DNA of 64,000 nt from Parazoarcus communis SWub3 = DSM 12120 (GCF_003226565.1 NZ_QKOE01000014.1:1-64000), one strand, 5' to 3'. Shown: positions 19,010 through 30,923, counted from the first letter of the stretch. Numbers and translations: made by a program. The notes: generated by a model not told the origin, from the sequence alone.

Positions 19010-19443
19010 GGCTTGGTCTTCAACGCGCACATCAGTTCTGCTTCGGTTGCGATCTGGTCACCGACGCGGGCAACACCCTTGTACTTGTAGATGTTGCGTT
19101 TGCTTTGCAGGATCTCGACGTCGAACAGCAACTGATCGCCCGGCACGACCGGACGCTTGAAGCGCACGTTGTCGATGCCCGCAAAATACACCACCGAGTT
19201 CTCGTCGGGCTTCACGCCCATGCTCTTGAACGACAGCAGCGCAGCCGCCTGCGCCATGGCTTCGACGATCAGCACGCCGGGCATCACCGGATGATGCGGG
19301 AAATGCCCCGGGAAAAAGGGCTCATTCATGGTGACGTTCTTGAGCGCGAGGATGCGCTTGTTGGGCTCGAGCTCAAGCACCCTGTCCACCAGCAGGAAAG
19401 GATAGCGGTGCGGCAGGTATTCGAGGATTTCGTTGATGTCCAT
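19006..19443 (-). CDS. fabZ: 3-hydroxyacyl-ACP dehydratase FabZ
   Basis: Hot-dog-fold dehydratase of fatty acid elongation. 145 residues. The central helix motif [20 protein letters not shown] contains the catalytic histidine and glutamate. Placed between lpxD and lpxA as in most proteobacteria, where it balances use of hydroxyacyl-ACP between phospholipid and lipid A. The start lies five bases after the lpxD stop. Confidence 0.96.
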   Translation of the reverse strand: MDINEILEYLPHRYPFLLVDRVLELEPNKRILALKNVTMNEPFFPGHFPHHPVMPGVLIVEAMAQAAALLSFKSMGVKPDENSVVYFAGIDNVRFKRPVVPGDQLLFDVEILQSKRNIYKYKGVARVGDQIATEAELMCALKTKP

Positions 19444-19448
19444 GATGT

Positions 19449-20474
19449 TCAGCTAGAGTCCCGTTCTTCGAGGCGTTTTTCGAGGGCGCGTATTCTATCC
19501 GCCAACGCGTCGAGATGGCGGAGATGCGAGAAATTCCTGACCCAGTCGGCGTGCGGCTGGACCGGCAGATTGGCGGTATAGACACCGCGCTGATGGATCG
19601 ACTTTGTCACCAGGGTACCGGCGGAAACGACCACGTCATCGGCAATCGTCAGATGACCGATGATGCCGGCCTGCCCCCCGATCATGCAGCGCGCGCCGAT
19701 ATGGGTACTGCCGGCAATGCCCACACAACCGGCAATTGCGGTGTAGTCGCCAATTCGTACGTTATGGCCGATCTGGATCTGATTGTCGATCTTGACGCCG
19801 TTGCCAATCACAGTGTCATCGAGCGCACCACGATCGATCGTGGTATTGGCCCCGATCTCGACATCGTCTCCGATGACGACTCGCCCGACTTGGGGGATCT
19901 TCACCCAGGCACCGGTTTTTTCCCGTGCGAAACCAAAGCCGTCGGAGCCGATGACCGCACCTGAATGGACCAGACAATCACGACCAAGCAGGCAGTTGGC
20001 GTAGATCGTCACCCGCGGCAGGATGCGACTGCCTGCACCGATCTGCACACCGTCACCGATGCAGCAGCCCGCACCAATGCTGACCCCTTCGCCCAGCACC
20101 ACATCCTTGCCAATGACCGCACCCGCATCGACCGCGACCGAGGCCGGGAGAGTGGAAGCGACACTGGCCAAAGGGTGCACGCCAGGCACGACCATGGGGG
20201 CCGGATTGAACAGCCTGGCAACGCGAGCGAAATACAGATAAGGATCGTCTACGACGATGCGTGGCCGGTCGGTCAGTGCATCGCGACTCCTGACCCCAAG
20301 AATGACGGCAGCAGCAGCACTCGACTTCAGCCTTCCGAGGTATTTCGGATTGGCGAGAAAGGACAAATCCCCCTCGCCGGCCTGATCCAGCGTCGCCACC
20401 CGACGCACCAGAACACTACCGTCACCGACGAGCTCACCGCCCAGCTGCGCGACCAGCGCGTCGACACGCATCAT
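19449..20474 (-). CDS. lpxD: UDP-3-O-(3-hydroxyacyl)glucosamine N-acyltransferase
   Basis: Third enzyme of lipid A synthesis, adding the N-linked acyl chain. 341 residues: an N-terminal uridine-binding domain (about 1-100, with [16 protein letters not shown]), a hexapeptide-repeat beta-helix (about 100-290) with the active-site histidine in [12 protein letters not shown], and a short C-terminal helix. Lies 15 bases after the ompH stop. Confidence 0.96.
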   Translation of the reverse strand: MMRVDALVAQLGGELVGDGSVLVRRVATLDQAGEGDLSFLANPKYLGRLKSSAAAAVILGVRSRDALTDRPRIVVDDPYLYFARVARLFNPAPMVVPGVHPLASVASTLPASVAVDAGAVIGKDVVLGEGVSIGAGCCIGDGVQIGAGSRILPRVTIYANCLLGRDCLVHSGAVIGSDGFGFAREKTGAWVKIPQVGRVVIGDDVEIGANTTIDRGALDDTVIGNGVKIDNQIQIGHNVRIGDYTAIAGCVGIAGSTHIGARCMIGGQAGIIGHLTIADDVVVSAGTLVTKSIHQRGVYTANLPVQPHADWVRNFSHLRHLDALADRIRALEKRLEERDSS

Positions 20475-20489
20475 CGCTTGCGATCGTCC

Positions 20490-20990
20490 TTACTTGGCGT
20501 CGGACAATGCCTTGACGACCTTGTCGGTGATGTCGATACGCGGGCTGGCGTAGACCGCCTCCTGCAGGATCACATCATACTTTTCGGCTTCTGCGATCTG
20601 CTTGACCGCGCGATTGGCCTTCTCCAGCACCGAGGCAAGTTCTTCGTTGCGGCGCTGGTTGAGATCCTCACGGAACTCGCGCTGCTTGCGCTGAAAATCG
20701 CGGTTCAGATCATTGAACGCACGTTCCTTTTCGCGACGCTCGCCCTCGGCCATGGTCGTGCTGTTGCGCTCGAGCTGCTCCTGCAGAACCTGCAGATCCT
20801 TGGCCATGCGCTGCATTTCCTGATCGCGCTTTTCGAATTCTTTCTCCAGGCGCTGCTGGGCACGCACGGCAGGCCCGGCTTCGCGCATCACGCGGTCGGA
20901 ATTCACGAAACCGATCTTGGTTTCCGCAGCAGCCGCCTGCGACAGGCCGATCAGGGTAAGGGCGAGAACGGAGAGGGTACTGACTTTCAC
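20490..20990 (-). CDS. periplasmic chaperone of the OmpH/Skp family
   Basis: 166 residues. A signal peptide (VLALTLIGLSQAAAA) is followed by IGFVNSDRVMREAG and a long charged coiled-coil (about 45-120, rich in Q, E, R and K), the tentacles of the Skp trimer, then YDVILQEAVYASPRIDITDKVV. Skp holds unfolded outer-membrane proteins on the way to BamA, which is encoded just upstream. The GTG start with GGAG six bases before it fits the signal peptide; the longer frame would put a charged stretch ahead of it. Confidence 0.92.
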   Translation of the reverse strand: MKVSTLSVLALTLIGLSQAAAAETKIGFVNSDRVMREAGPAVRAQQRLEKEFEKRDQEMQRMAKDLQVLQEQLERNSTTMAEGERREKERAFNDLNRDFQRKQREFREDLNQRRNEELASVLEKANRAVKQIAEAEKYDVILQEAVYASPRIDITDKVVKALSDAK

Positions 20991-21024
20991 AAATATCTCC
21001 ACGAGAAACAGGTGCCGGGCGCGA

Positions 21025-23352
21025 TCAGAACACGCTGCCAAGCTGGAACTGGAAGCGCTGGATATCGTCACCGCTTTCCTTCTTCAGCGGCAAGCCGAGG
21101 CTGAACTTCAGCGGACCGATCGGCGAACTCCAGGCGAACGCAAGGCCGGTACTGTAGCGCAAATCGCCGATGTTGATACGTTGATCCTTGCCGGTGACGG
21201 GATCTTCACCCCAGACGTAGCCCGCATCGAGGAAGGCCGAGATACGGAACGAGCGATCCTTGCCAGAACCCGGCATCGGGAAGAAGAATTCTGCATTCCC
21301 CACCAACTTGCGCGTTCCGCCGGTCGCATCGCCCTCGGCATCCTTGGGGCCGAGCGAACTTTGGTCGAAGCCGCGAACGGAGCCAATACCGCCCACGTAG
21401 AAGTTCTTGTAGAACGGCACCGGTTTGCCGCCATAGCCATTGGCCCAGCCGATATCGCCATTGAGCATCAGCGCGTAGTCACGCCCGATCGGGAACCAGT
21501 GCTGGTACTGATAGTTCAGCTTGGTGTAACGCAGATCGCCCGGCGGCATGGAGATCTCACCATACACGCGCTGATACACACCCTTGCGCGGGTACAGGAA
21601 GCTGTCGCGGCTATCACGAGACCACCCCGCCGTCAGCAGCAGGCTGCTGACAGTGACATTACCTACACCGCTCGCATCGCTACAACCGAAGTCGATGCAG
21701 AAATCCTTGTACTGGCTCGGACTCTCGTCATAAGTCGTGATCTTTGTACGGTCGGCACTCAGTCCAAACGAAATGCTGTCATCCTCGGCAATCGGGAACC
21801 CCAGACGTAGCCCAGCGCCCGTCGACACCGTCTTGTAGCGCGCAACGGAGTAAGACTCCGAAGGGTCATAAGTACGGTGATACACATCCCAGCCCAGGGA
21901 GACGCCATCAACCGTGTAGTAAGGATTGGTGAAGGACAAGGCGTAGGTGCGGCTCGACGAACTGGTGTTCAGACCCAGCGTCATTGCGTTGCCGGAACCA
22001 AACAGGTTTTGCTGCGAGATCGACGCCGACAGCACGATCTTCTCGGAGCTTGAGAAACCCGCACCCAGCATCAGGTTGCCAGTGGCGCGTTCCTTCACCC
22101 CAAAATTGACGTCCACCTGATCGGTTGCGCCCGGCACCGGTGGCGTCTCGACCGTCACCTCGTCAAAGAAGCCCAGACGGTCGACCCGTTCACGCGAGCG
22201 GTTGATGGCCGCAGCGTCGTACCAGGCCCCTTCCATCTGGCGCATCTCGCGACGAATGACCTCATCGCGGGTCTTGGTATTGCCACCCACGTTGATTCGA
22301 CGCACGTAAACCCTGCGACCCGGATCAACAAAAATGGTGAAGGCAACCTCACGCTTTTCCTTGTTGACCTCGGGCGCCGCATTCACGTTGGCAAAGGCGT
22401 AGCCCTCGTTACCCAGTCTGTCGGTCACTGCCTTGGTGGTTTCAGTGAGGCGTTCACGCGAGAAGATTTCGCCCGGACGTATCGTGCTGAGCGCAAGGTA
22501 ATCGGACTCCGGCAGGATCAGGTCACCGGTGAAGCGCACGCCAGTCACGGTGTATTGCTCACCTTCCGTGATGTTGACGGTCACGTAGATATCTTTCTTG
22601 TCCGGCGTGATCGAGACCTGGGTGGAATCGATATTGAAATCGAGGTAGCCGCGATCCAGATAGTAGGAGCGCAGGTTTTCGAGGTCGGCAGAAAGCTTCT
22701 GACGTGAATACTGATCGTTCTTGGTGTACCAGGTCAGCCACCCCGGGGTCGTGAGCTGGAACAGGTCAAGCAGATCCTTGGATTTGAACGCCTTTGCGCC
22801 AACGATGTTGATGCTGGCGATACGGGCGACATCACCCTCCTCGACCGCAAAGTTGATGCCCACCCGGTTGCGCTCGAGCGGTGTCACCGTGGTGGTCACC
22901 GAGGCAGCGTACTTGCCACGACTGAGGTACTGACGCTTCAACTCCTGCTCCGCACGATCGAGCAAGGCACGGTCGAAGATGCGTGACTCGGCCAGACCGA
23001 CCTCGCGCAGCCCTTTCTTGAGCGCGTCCTTGTCGAATTCCTTGACGCCGACAAAGTCGATCTGGGCGATGGCCGGCCGTTCATCAACCAGCACTACCAG
23101 CACATCGTTCTCGGTTTCAATGCGAACGTCGCGGAAAAAACCCGTGGCAAACAGCGCGCGGATTGCTTCGGCCGCCTGTGCCTCGGTGAAGGTATCCCCC
23201 ACACGAGCCGGAAGATAGTTGAAGACGGTACCGGCCTCGGTCCGCTGAATACCCTCTACACGGATATCCTTGACCACAAAGGGTTGGAAGGCGAATGCGG
23301 GAACTGAAGCAAAAAGGGCTGCGATCAGCCCGGAGATGCGCTTGCGATTCAT
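21025..23352 (-). CDS. bamA: outer membrane protein assembly factor BamA
   Basis: Central pore of the beta-barrel assembly machine (Omp85 family). 775 residues: signal peptide (cut near AFAFQPF), five POTRA domains across roughly 24-420 beginning with [19 protein letters not shown], then a 16-stranded barrel. The barrel keeps the lid-loop motif [11 protein letters not shown] and ends in the outer-membrane signature with terminal phenylalanine (LGSVF). Lies between rseP and ompH, nine bases after rseP. Confidence 0.97.
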   Translation of the reverse strand: MNRKRISGLIAALFASVPAFAFQPFVVKDIRVEGIQRTEAGTVFNYLPARVGDTFTEAQAAEAIRALFATGFFRDVRIETENDVLVVLVDERPAIAQIDFVGVKEFDKDALKKGLREVGLAESRIFDRALLDRAEQELKRQYLSRGKYAASVTTTVTPLERNRVGINFAVEEGDVARIASINIVGAKAFKSKDLLDLFQLTTPGWLTWYTKNDQYSRQKLSADLENLRSYYLDRGYLDFNIDSTQVSITPDKKDIYVTVNITEGEQYTVTGVRFTGDLILPESDYLALSTIRPGEIFSRERLTETTKAVTDRLGNEGYAFANVNAAPEVNKEKREVAFTIFVDPGRRVYVRRINVGGNTKTRDEVIRREMRQMEGAWYDAAAINRSRERVDRLGFFDEVTVETPPVPGATDQVDVNFGVKERATGNLMLGAGFSSSEKIVLSASISQQNLFGSGNAMTLGLNTSSSSRTYALSFTNPYYTVDGVSLGWDVYHRTYDPSESYSVARYKTVSTGAGLRLGFPIAEDDSISFGLSADRTKITTYDESPSQYKDFCIDFGCSDASGVGNVTVSSLLLTAGWSRDSRDSFLYPRKGVYQRVYGEISMPPGDLRYTKLNYQYQHWFPIGRDYALMLNGDIGWANGYGGKPVPFYKNFYVGGIGSVRGFDQSSLGPKDAEGDATGGTRKLVGNAEFFFPMPGSGKDRSFRISAFLDAGYVWGEDPVTGKDQRINIGDLRYSTGLAFAWSSPIGPLKFSLGLPLKKESGDDIQRFQFQLGSVF

Positions 23353-23361
23353 TCGTTAGTT

Positions 23362-24726
23362 TCAGCCGGAGATGAGACGATTGATGTCGTTGAAAAAGGC
23401 GAACGCCATGAGCATGATCAGCAGCGCCAGACCTACCTGCTGCCCGATTTCCATGACACGCTCCGGCACAGGTCCACCCTTGATGATTTCGATCACATAA
23501 TACAGTAAATGCCCACCGTCCAGCACCGGGATGGGGAGCAGGTTCAACACCCCCAGGCTGATGCTGATCAGGGCCAGGAACTTGATGTAATGCCCCAAGC
23601 CCAGCTGGGCCGACTGGCCGGCGTAGTCGGCAATGGTCACAGGCCCGGACAGGTTCTTCCACGACACTTCTCCGGTGATCATGCGACCGATCATCTGCAG
23701 GCTGAGCACACTGGTTTCCCAGGTCTGGCGCACGGCCTTGGCCAGCCCCTCGCCCACCCCGTAACGCACCTCGGCGAACATCGACAGTCCTCCTTGTACC
23801 GGCTCGGCCACACCGACGCCGATGCGACCGAATCGCTGACCACCTTCGCTGGCCTCTTCCGGCACCATCGCCAACTGCAGATTCACACCTTCGCGCGCCA
23901 GCAGGAAGACCTGCTCCCGACCCGCGGCTTCACGTACTTTTGCGACCATGTCACTCCAGGAGTCGACAGGGGCGCCATCGATCGCAACCACCGTATCTCC
24001 CGGACGAACGCCGGCACGGTCGGCCACACCGCCCGGCACCACACGACCGATCACGGCGGGAATGAAGGGGCGCCAAGGCCTGAGTCCGACCTGCGCAATC
24101 AGATCGACACTGCCGTCGTCGATCTCCACGCCGCGAAGATCCAGCGTACGAAAGGTCTCGACCTCGTCCAGCGTGCGCACCCTGAGCACCACCTGACGGC
24201 TGTCGAGCGCGTGGCGCAGCAGCACCCAGCGAAGATCCTGCCAGCTGCGGACAGGCTCATCGTCGATGGCCAGGATCAGATCACCCTCACGCACGCCGGC
24301 TGACTGTGCCGGACTGGTCGTTTCGGTCAGCGCCACACGCGGGCGCAGTTCGTCACTGCCAACAACGAAGATGCCCCAATAAAGCGCAATCGCCAGCAGG
24401 AAATTGGCGAGCGGCCCCGCAGCGACAATGGCGAAACGCCGCCACACACTCTGACGGTTGAAAGCACGATGCAGGTCTGCTGCAGGCACCTCGCCTTCAC
24501 GCTCATCCAGCATCTTGACGTAGCCACCCAGCGGCAAGGCGGCCAGCACCCATTCGGTACGATCAGGACCGTACTGCCGGGCGATCAGTGGCTTGCCGAA
24601 ACCGATCGAAAAACGCAGCACCTTGACCCCGCACCAGCGCGCCACCAGATAGTGACCCAGCTCATGGACCAGGATCAGCAGCCCGAGGGCCACGACAAAA
24701 GGAATCAGATAATCTAGCAGGGACAT
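23362..24726 (-). CDS. rseP: site-2 intramembrane zinc protease RseP
   Basis: Inner-membrane protease that cuts the anti-sigma factor RseA in the envelope stress response. 454 residues. HELGH at 21-25 lies in the first membrane helix; two PDZ domains sit in the periplasmic part (about 115-205 and 215-300, the second with VVPGGVADRAGVRPGDTV); PVLDGGHLLYY in the third helix gives the last zinc ligand. Its start overlaps the dxr stop by one base. Neighbouring bamA is a client of the response it controls. Confidence 0.96.
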   Translation of the reverse strand: MSLLDYLIPFVVALGLLILVHELGHYLVARWCGVKVLRFSIGFGKPLIARQYGPDRTEWVLAALPLGGYVKMLDEREGEVPAADLHRAFNRQSVWRRFAIVAAGPLANFLLAIALYWGIFVVGSDELRPRVALTETTSPAQSAGVREGDLILAIDDEPVRSWQDLRWVLLRHALDSRQVVLRVRTLDEVETFRTLDLRGVEIDDGSVDLIAQVGLRPWRPFIPAVIGRVVPGGVADRAGVRPGDTVVAIDGAPVDSWSDMVAKVREAAGREQVFLLAREGVNLQLAMVPEEASEGGQRFGRIGVGVAEPVQGGLSMFAEVRYGVGEGLAKAVRQTWETSVLSLQMIGRMITGEVSWKNLSGPVTIADYAGQSAQLGLGHYIKFLALISISLGVLNLLPIPVLDGGHLLYYVIEIIKGGPVPERVMEIGQQVGLALLIMLMAFAFFNDINRLISG

Positions 24727-25925
24727 CAGTTTTGCGAACGCTTACGGATTTCGTCTTGCGCGATGGATCTCGCGCGGGCATCGGCAGCCAGCACCGCCTC
24801 GAGCGAATCGACCGCCATCGCGCCAATACGTTCAAGCGTCGCCGCAATCACGTCACCGATACGGCGATATCCCAGCCTTCCCGACAGGAAACAATCCACC
24901 GCCTCCTCGTTGGCCGCATTGAGCGCGGCAGGCGCCACGCCCCCTTGCCGCAAGGCCTGGAAGGCCAGTGCAAGACACGGAAAGCGGTCAAAGTCCGGAC
25001 GTTCAAATGTCAGCCTGGCAATTTCGATCAGGTCAAGTGCACGGACGCCGGAGTCGATGCGTTCAGGCCAAGCCAGCGCATGCGCAATCGGCGTACGCAT
25101 GTCCGGATTGCCCAACTGGGCAATCACCGAGCCATCGACGTAATCCACCATCGAGTGAATGACGCTCTGCGGATGCACGACGACTTCAATCTGCTCCGCA
25201 GGAACACCGAACAGCCAATGCGCTTCGATGACCTCCAGCCCCTTGTTCATCATGGTCGCAGAATCAACCGAGATTTTCCGGCCCATCACCCAGTTGGGAT
25301 GCGCACACGCCTGATCAGGTGTCACGGCCTCCAGCTGCTCCACTGGCGTGGCACGGAAAGGGCCACCCGATGCCGTCAGCAGCACACGTCTGACACCGGA
25401 CGCTGCGGGATTCCGTCGGTAATCGGCCGGCAATGACTGAAATACCGCATTATGCTCACTGTCGATTGGCAACAGACAGGCTCCGGATGTCGCCACCGCA
25501 TCCATGAACAACTGTCCGGACAGGACCAGCGCCTCCTTGTTGGCCAACAGAACCTTCTTGCCGGCACGCGCGGCTGCCAATGTCGGCTCCAGACCTGCTG
25601 CACCGACAATCGCCGCCATGACCGCGTCCACCTCTGGCGCGGCCGCGACGTCGGCCAGCGCCTTGCTGCCAACCAATACCTCAGTAGACAGGCCAGCCGC
25701 AGCCAGCCCATCGCGCAGACGCAGGGCCGCAATCTCGTCGCCCAGCACCGCAAAACGCGGACGATGCAACAGGCATTGCTCAAGCAACTTGTCGGCCTGA
25801 CGAAAAGCAGTAAGCGCAAAGACTGAAAACCGTTCAGGATGACGGGCAATGACATCGAGTGTGCTGACGCCGATGGAGCCGGTAGCCCCCAGAATGGTGA
25901 TCTGCTGCGGACGAGTATTGGGCAT
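24726..25925 (-). CDS. dxr: 1-deoxy-D-xylulose 5-phosphate reductoisomerase
   Basis: Second enzyme of the MEP isoprenoid pathway, NADPH-dependent. 399 residues. NADPH motif [27 protein letters not shown] and [14 protein letters not shown] (metal and substrate loop); SASGGPFR-like catalytic loop [33 protein letters not shown]. Encoded between cdsA and rseP, so precursor supply for undecaprenol sits beside uppS in the same operon. Confidence 0.97.
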   Translation of the reverse strand: MPNTRPQQITILGATGSIGVSTLDVIARHPERFSVFALTAFRQADKLLEQCLLHRPRFAVLGDEIAALRLRDGLAAAGLSTEVLVGSKALADVAAAPEVDAVMAAIVGAAGLEPTLAAARAGKKVLLANKEALVLSGQLFMDAVATSGACLLPIDSEHNAVFQSLPADYRRNPAASGVRRVLLTASGGPFRATPVEQLEAVTPDQACAHPNWVMGRKISVDSATMMNKGLEVIEAHWLFGVPAEQIEVVVHPQSVIHSMVDYVDGSVIAQLGNPDMRTPIAHALAWPERIDSGVRALDLIEIARLTFERPDFDRFPCLALAFQALRQGGVAPAALNAANEEAVDCFLSGRLGYRRIGDVIAATLERIGAMAVDSLEAVLAADARARSIAQDEIRKRSQN

Positions 25926-25935
25926 GAACGTGAAG

Positions 25936-26763
25936 TTAGCGCGCGAGCCAGAGCAATAGCAGGCCAGCCATGGGAAGCGTGGACGTCAGGCTGTCGATGC
26001 GGTCGAGAATCCCACCATGGCCAGGCAGCACACTACCGCTGTCCTTCATGCCAGCCTGGCGCTTCAGCAGGGATTCAAACAGGTCGCCAATGATGCTGAC
26101 TGCGGTGAAGCCGATCAGTGCAGGCAAGGCCAGATAGACCACCCACGCCGGAAACGCATCGAAACCAACGACCCCCAGCAAAAGATAACCGAATACCGTC
26201 ACCCCAAGCGCCGCACCAAACGCCCCCTCCCAGGTCTTGCCCGGACTGATCGCGGGTGCGAGCTTGTGACGCCCGAACGCACGACCACTGAAATAGGCCG
26301 CGATATCGGCGATCCAGACCATCGCCATGACCCCGAGCAGAAACCATGGCCCCAACTCCCGCAAATGAGCCAAGGCAAGCGCCGGCGGAACCATGACGAC
26401 CAGACCGACGACCGCGCCAACACCGACCGAAGACAGGGACCACTTGCCCCGCAACCAAAGCGGCACACACAACACCCAGAACAGGGCACTGACGAGATAG
26501 AGCGGCACCAGCACCGGCGCAGCCGGCACGTTGCCGGCCCCCAGACCGGCAAGCGCCCCGGTGATCAGGCAGAAGCTTCCGGTGAACAACGCAAACACGA
26601 TACGCAGCGCAGGCGCAAAACGGGCGAGTGCGCCCCATTCCCAGGCGGCTCCGCCACAGACAAGCGCGCAGAACACTAACCAGCCTGCCGACGGCAACAA
26701 GAACAAGGCCGCCAGCAGTCCGAACAACAACACGAACGCGGTGATGATCCGCGTCCTAAGCAT
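25936..26763 (-). CDS. cdsA: phosphatidate cytidylyltransferase
   Basis: Integral membrane enzyme making CDP-diacylglycerol for phospholipids. 275 residues with about eight hydrophobic segments. The family signature near the C terminus is present: [20 protein letters not shown] followed by ILDRIDSL, with the lysine and two aspartates that hold metal and CTP. The ATG lies eight bases inside uppS; the longer frame upstream is antisense-free but is inside uppS and not family-like. Confidence 0.95.
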   Translation of the reverse strand: MLRTRIITAFVLLFGLLAALFLLPSAGWLVFCALVCGGAAWEWGALARFAPALRIVFALFTGSFCLITGALAGLGAGNVPAAPVLVPLYLVSALFWVLCVPLWLRGKWSLSSVGVGAVVGLVVMVPPALALAHLRELGPWFLLGVMAMVWIADIAAYFSGRAFGRHKLAPAISPGKTWEGAFGAALGVTVFGYLLLGVVGFDAFPAWVVYLALPALIGFTAVSIIGDLFESLLKRQAGMKDSGSVLPGHGGILDRIDSLTSTLPMAGLLLLWLAR

Positions 26764-27544
26764 GGTTCCCCGCATTGGCACCGGCTGCTGCCGCCTGAAC
26801 CTGCTCACTGGTACGCCCAAAGCGTCGCTCACGTCCCTTGTAGGATGCGATGGCAAGATCCAGGGCCTTCTCGTCAAAATCAGGCCATAGCGTGTCGGTG
26901 AAGAACAGTTCGGTGTACGCGAGCTGCCACAACAGGAAGTTGCTGATGCGCTGCTCCCCCCCCGTGCGGATGAACAGATCCGGCTCAGGCGCGAATGCCA
27001 TCGACAGCTCGGCAGCGAGGACGTCCTCTGTCAGCCCCTGCATTCCCTCGGGATTCTTGGCGGCAGCACGTTGCACGGCCTGAAGAATATCCCAGCGGCC
27101 GCCGTAGTTTGCAGCAATCGTCAGGTTGAAACGCGTGTTGGCCGCGGTCAGCGCCTCTGCCGATTCGATGACGCGCACCAACTCGGTATCAAACCGGCTC
27201 AGGTCGCCAATGATCCGCAACCGAATGCCATTCTGATGCATGCGCCCGACCTCTTTCTCGAGCGACTTGATGAACAGCTGCATCAGAAAGGACACTTCGT
27301 CCGCCGGACGACGCCAGTTCTCGGAACTGAAGGCGAACAGGGTCAGATACTCGACCCCCCGGGCCATGCATGACTTGATTGTCGCCCGTACAGACTCCAC
27401 GCCGCGACTGTGGCCGGCAACACGTGGAAGGAAGCGCTTGCGCGCCCACCTCCCGTTGCCATCCATGATGACGGCAATGTGGCGGGGCACTCCGCTGACG
27501 GCAGGTACCGCGCGGGTGGAACTGGAAAAACCTGAATCTGCCAT
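26756..27544 (-). CDS. uppS: undecaprenyl diphosphate synthase
   Basis: cis-Prenyltransferase making the C55 lipid carrier for peptidoglycan and O-antigen. 262 residues. [15 protein letters not shown] carries the catalytic aspartate and pyrophosphate site, [22 protein letters not shown] and the C-terminal [19 protein letters not shown] complete the family motifs. Follows frr by 51 bases; short basic C-terminal tail after [10 protein letters not shown] is poorly conserved. Confidence 0.96.
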   Translation of the reverse strand: MADSGFSSSTRAVPAVSGVPRHIAVIMDGNGRWARKRFLPRVAGHSRGVESVRATIKSCMARGVEYLTLFAFSSENWRRPADEVSFLMQLFIKSLEKEVGRMHQNGIRLRIIGDLSRFDTELVRVIESAEALTAANTRFNLTIAANYGGRWDILQAVQRAAAKNPEGMQGLTEDVLAAELSMAFAPEPDLFIRTGGEQRISNFLLWQLAYTELFFTDTLWPDFDEKALDLAIASYKGRERRFGRTSEQVQAAAAGANAGNHA

Positions 27545-27595
27545 TCTCGACCTCCACGCATGGCTTCTCTGCGGAAGCCACTCGGTTCCGGCAGA

Positions 27596-28153
27596 TCAGA
27601 TCTGCATCAGCTCCTGCTCTTTCTGGGCCAGCAGCTTGTCGATCTCGGCCACATGACGATCGGTGAGCTTCTGGATCTCGTCCTCGGCACGACGCTCGTC
27701 GTCTTCCGAGATCAGCTTTTCCTTGACCGCGTCCTTGAGCTGCTGATTGGCATCGCGGCGCAGATTGCGCACTGCAATTTTCGCTGCCTCGCCTTCCTGG
27801 CGCACGACCTTGGTCAGGTCGCGGCGACGCTCTTCGGTCAAGGCCGGCATCGGCACCCGGATGATCTCGCCCATATTGGCGGGGTTGAGCCCGAGATCGC
27901 AATCACGGATCGCTTTCTCGACCTTGTTCATCATCGGCTTTTCCCACGGCTGCACACCGATGGTGCGGGCATCGATCAGGGTGATGTTGGCCACCTGATT
28001 GACCGGCACCATGCTGCCGTAGTACTCCACCATCACATGATCGAGCAAACCGGTGTGGGCACGACCGGTACGCACCTTGGCCAGATCGGCCTTCAGCGAC
28101 TCGACCGACTTGTGCATCTTCTGCTCGGTCGTTTTCTTGAGTTCGGAAATCAT
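27596..28153 (-). CDS. frr: ribosome recycling factor
   Basis: Splits post-termination ribosomes with EF-G. 185 residues, the standard length. Conserved: [57 protein letters not shown] and the helical bundle with [10 protein letters not shown]. The ATG follows a weak ribosome site; the longer open frame begins outside the family's N terminus. Follows pyrH by 19 bases. Confidence 0.97.
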   Translation of the reverse strand: MISELKKTTEQKMHKSVESLKADLAKVRTGRAHTGLLDHVMVEYYGSMVPVNQVANITLIDARTIGVQPWEKPMMNKVEKAIRDCDLGLNPANMGEIIRVPMPALTEERRRDLTKVVRQEGEAAKIAVRNLRRDANQQLKDAVKEKLISEDDERRAEDEIQKLTDRHVAEIDKLLAQKEQELMQI

Positions 28154-28172
28154 TGCTCTATCCTCGGAAGAC

Positions 28173-28889
28173 TCAGGAATGGACCAGCGTGCCCTCATCC
28201 TCACCCATCACGACGCGCTTGAGCGCACCGGGCTTGAAGATCGAGAACACATTGATCGGCAGCTTCTGGTCACGGCACAGTGCAAACGCGGTCGAATCCA
28301 GCACCGCCAGATTGCGCCCGATCGCTTCATCAAAGCTGATCCGGTGATAACGCTGTGCAGCCGGATCCTTCTTGGGATCCGCGGTATACACACCATCGAC
28401 CTTGGTCGCCTTCAGCACGATCTGCGCACCGATCTCCGCGCCACGCAAGGCTGCGGCTGTATCGGTGGTGAAGAAGGGGTTGCCCGTACCGGCGGCAAAG
28501 ATCACCACCCGCCCCTCTTCAAGATGGCGAATGGCACGACCGCGGATGTAAGGCTCGACCACCTGGTCGATACGCAGCGCGGACTGCACGCGCGCCTCCA
28601 GATCGACGCGGCGCATGGCATCCGCCAGCGCCATCGCGTTCATCACCGTGGCCAGCATGCCCATATAATCGGCAGTCGCCCGATCCATGCCGGACGCTGC
28701 CCCTTTCATGCCACGAAAGATGTTGCCGCCACCGATCACCACGCCAACCTGCACCCCCAGACGATTGACCTCGGCGACTTCGGAGACGATGCGACTGACC
28801 ACCTCTTCATTGATGCCATAGGCGTCATCGCCCATCAGGGCTTCGCCCGAAAGCTTGAGCAGGATGCGCGAGTAAGCGGCAGCGGTCAT
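28173..28889 (-). CDS. pyrH: uridylate kinase
   Basis: Bacterial UMP kinase of the amino acid kinase fold, making UDP; allosterically tuned by GTP and UTP in the family. 238 residues. [61 protein letters not shown] and [15 protein letters not shown] are all present. Sits between tsf (12 bases upstream) and frr. Confidence 0.97.
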   Translation of the reverse strand: MTAAAYSRILLKLSGEALMGDDAYGINEEVVSRIVSEVAEVNRLGVQVGVVIGGGNIFRGMKGAASGMDRATADYMGMLATVMNAMALADAMRRVDLEARVQSALRIDQVVEPYIRGRAIRHLEEGRVVIFAAGTGNPFFTTDTAAALRGAEIGAQIVLKATKVDGVYTADPKKDPAAQRYHRISFDEAIGRNLAVLDSTAFALCRDQKLPINVFSIFKPGALKRVVMGEDEGTLVHS

Positions 28890-28901
28890 CTTGAGTACCT
28901 C

Positions 28902-29807
28902 TTACTTCTGTGCAGCTGCTGCAGCGGCAGCAGCCTGCTCTGCCACTTCGGCGGCGAAGTCGGTGACCTTCTTCTCGATGCCTTCACCCACGATGAACAG
29001 GGTGAAACCAGCGATCGACGCGCCCTTGGCCTTGACCAGTTGCTCGACGGTCTGCTTGCCGTCTTCCGCCTTGACGAAGACCTGACCCAGCAGCGTGACT
29101 TCCTTCAGGAACTTCTGCACCGTGCCTTCGGCAATTTTCTCGAGCATCTCTTCCGGCTTGCCGGCTTCACGCGCCTTCTCGATCGCGATACGGCGCTCTG
29201 CGTCGATCAGGTCGGCGGACACACCGCTCGAATCCAGCGACTTCGGCTTGGACGCGGCGATGTGCATGGCCAGATCCTTGCCCAGCTGCTCGTCACCACC
29301 AACGATGTCGATCAGCACGCCAATCTTGGAACCTGCGTGAATGTAGCTGGCAACCGTACCCTTGGCTTCAGTACGCACGAAACGGCGGATGGTGATGTTC
29401 TCACCGATCTTGCCGACCAGTGCAGTACGGAACTGCTCGACGGTCTGACCCGACAGCTCGAGCGCGGACAGCGCCTCGACGTCGGCAGGGCTCTTTTCAG
29501 CAACGAGGGTTGCCAGGGAAGCCGCCAGCGCGATGAAGTCATCGTTCTTCGCGACAAAGTCGGTTTCGCAGTTCAGCTCGACCATTGCGGCCAGCTTGCC
29601 GTCAGCCGACAGGAAGGTACCGACGATGCCTTCGGCGGTCACACGGGCAGCGGCCTTGGAAGCCTTGTTGCCCAGTTTGATACGCAGAATTTCTTCCGCC
29701 TTGGCCAGGTCGCCTGCTGCTTCAGTCAGCGCCTTCTTGCACTCCATCATCGGCGCGTCGGTTTTTTCGCGCAGTTCCTTGACCATGCTTGCGGTGATTT
29801 CGGCCAT
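28902..29807 (-). CDS. tsf: elongation factor Ts
   Basis: Nucleotide exchange factor for EF-Tu. 301 residues. N-terminal UBA-like module [22 protein letters not shown], followed by KALTEA, the core with [13 protein letters not shown], and the coiled-coil/C-terminal region. The last residues are an alanine run ([10 protein letters not shown]), a small lineage-specific tail. The ATG has AGGAGTG six bases upstream. Separated from rpsB by 81 bases that hold two inverted repeats. Confidence 0.97.
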   Translation of the reverse strand: MAEITASMVKELREKTDAPMMECKKALTEAAGDLAKAEEILRIKLGNKASKAAARVTAEGIVGTFLSADGKLAAMVELNCETDFVAKNDDFIALAASLATLVAEKSPADVEALSALELSGQTVEQFRTALVGKIGENITIRRFVRTEAKGTVASYIHAGSKIGVLIDIVGGDEQLGKDLAMHIAASKPKSLDSSGVSADLIDAERRIAIEKAREAGKPEEMLEKIAEGTVQKFLKEVTLLGQVFVKAEDGKQTVEQLVKAKGASIAGFTLFIVGEGIEKKVTDFAAEVAEQAAAAAAAAQK

Positions 29808-29836
29808 GCTCACTCCTGAATATTGTTTACAGCACA

Positions 29837-29856
29837 CGGCGGGCACCTGCCCGCCG
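29837..29856 (-). repeat. inverted repeat in the rpsB-tsf spacer
   Basis: CGGCGGGCA and its exact complement TGCCCGCCG are separated by two bases. A second, bulged inverted repeat (arms GATTC/GAATC) overlaps the rpsB stop just upstream. There is no T-run, so rather than a full terminator this is likely an RNA structure that adjusts the ratio of S2 to EF-Ts transcript, as attenuation at this spacer is known in E. coli. Confidence 0.45.
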
Positions 29857-29888
29857 CGCAAAGATGACTGGATTCGACGACGTCGGAA

Positions 29889-30644
29889 TCAGGCCTGCTC
29901 TTCGGAGCCTTCTTCTTCGACTTCGACAAACTCGTCGCCACCGGCGGCAACGATTTCCTGCAGAACCTGGCTGCGACCCTGCAGCACGGCATCGGCCACG
30001 CCGCGGGCGTACAGACGGATCGCGCGGGACGAATCGTCGTTACCCGGAATCACGTAGTCCACACCTTCCGGCGAGTGGTTGGTGTCAACCACGGCCACAA
30101 CCGGGATGCCCAGCTTTTGAGCTTCGGTAATGGCGATCTTGTGATAACCGACGTCGATGACAAACAGTGCATCGGGCAGACCGCCCATATCCTTGATGCC
30201 GCCGATCGACTTCTGCAGCTTTTCCATTTCACGACGGGCGGTCAGCGCTTCGCGCTTGGACAGACGCTCGATGGATCCATCTTCAACCATGGCTTCCATT
30301 TCTTTCAGGCGCTTGATCGACTGCTTGACGGTCTTGAAGTTGGTCAGCATGCCGCCGAGCCAGCGCTCGTCAACGTAAGGCATGCCGGCGCGACGCGCTT
30401 CTTCGGCGAGGATCTCGCGAGCCTGACGCTTGGTACTGACAAACAGGATATTGCCGCGATTGGCGGCCAGCTTGCGCACGAAGTCCATGGCTTCGTTGTA
30501 CTTCACCATCGTCTTTTCGAGATTGACGATGTGGATCTTGTTGCGATGACCGAAGATGTACGGGGCCATACGCGGATTCCAGAAACGGGTCTGGTGGCCA
30601 AAGTGAACGCCCGCTTCGAGCATCTGACGCATAGTGACAGACAT
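29889..30644 (-). CDS. rpsB: 30S ribosomal protein S2
   Basis: Primary assembly protein of the small subunit. 251 residues. [54 protein letters not shown] and [20 protein letters not shown] match the family; the tail is acidic ([13 protein letters not shown]). ATG with GGAG seven bases upstream. First gene of the long minus-strand operon, with a promoter about 165 bases upstream. Confidence 0.97.
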   Translation of the reverse strand: MSVTMRQMLEAGVHFGHQTRFWNPRMAPYIFGHRNKIHIVNLEKTMVKYNEAMDFVRKLAANRGNILFVSTKRQAREILAEEARRAGMPYVDERWLGGMLTNFKTVKQSIKRLKEMEAMVEDGSIERLSKREALTARREMEKLQKSIGGIKDMGGLPDALFVIDVGYHKIAITEAQKLGIPVVAVVDTNHSPEGVDYVIPGNDDSSRAIRLYARGVADAVLQGRSQVLQEIVAAGGDEFVEVEEEGSEEQA

Positions 30645-30809
30645 GTGAAACTCCAATTTCAAGGGTTAGCCTCCGCCGAACCGGCAACGAAACAGCGACG
30701 GGCTTTCCCTGAACGACTGCTTCGCACCTGCGCCGCCACACAGACTCTGTGCGCGGACCCCGATTGATTCGGCGTGTGGATTTTGCCTGCAAGTACAGAC
30801 AAGCCCGCG

Positions 30810-30839
30810 ATGATAGCACTGATCTGATGACATGCTCAA
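30810..30839 (-). promoter_or_regulatory. promoter of the rpsB-tsf operon
   Basis: On the minus strand TTGAGC (-35) is followed after 18 bases by TATCAT (-10, 5 of 6), preceded by TGC. Transcription would start near 30802 and give a leader of about 158 bases before rpsB, a length in which autoregulation by S2 is usual. The rest of the 279-base divergent gap shows no gene. Confidence 0.5.
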
Positions 30840-30923
30840 GCGCGAACCTCGCAAGTGGTTTGCCCGGGCGGGCCTCATGCGCTAGCCTGTCGACCTTTCG
30901 GCGCCACCCAGTCCTGACACACA

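Noticed and set aside
28053-29819. A 588-codon plus-strand open frame across pyrH and tsf
   Set aside because: pyrH and tsf are certain on the other strand; the frame has no domain, no ribosome site and antisense-type composition.
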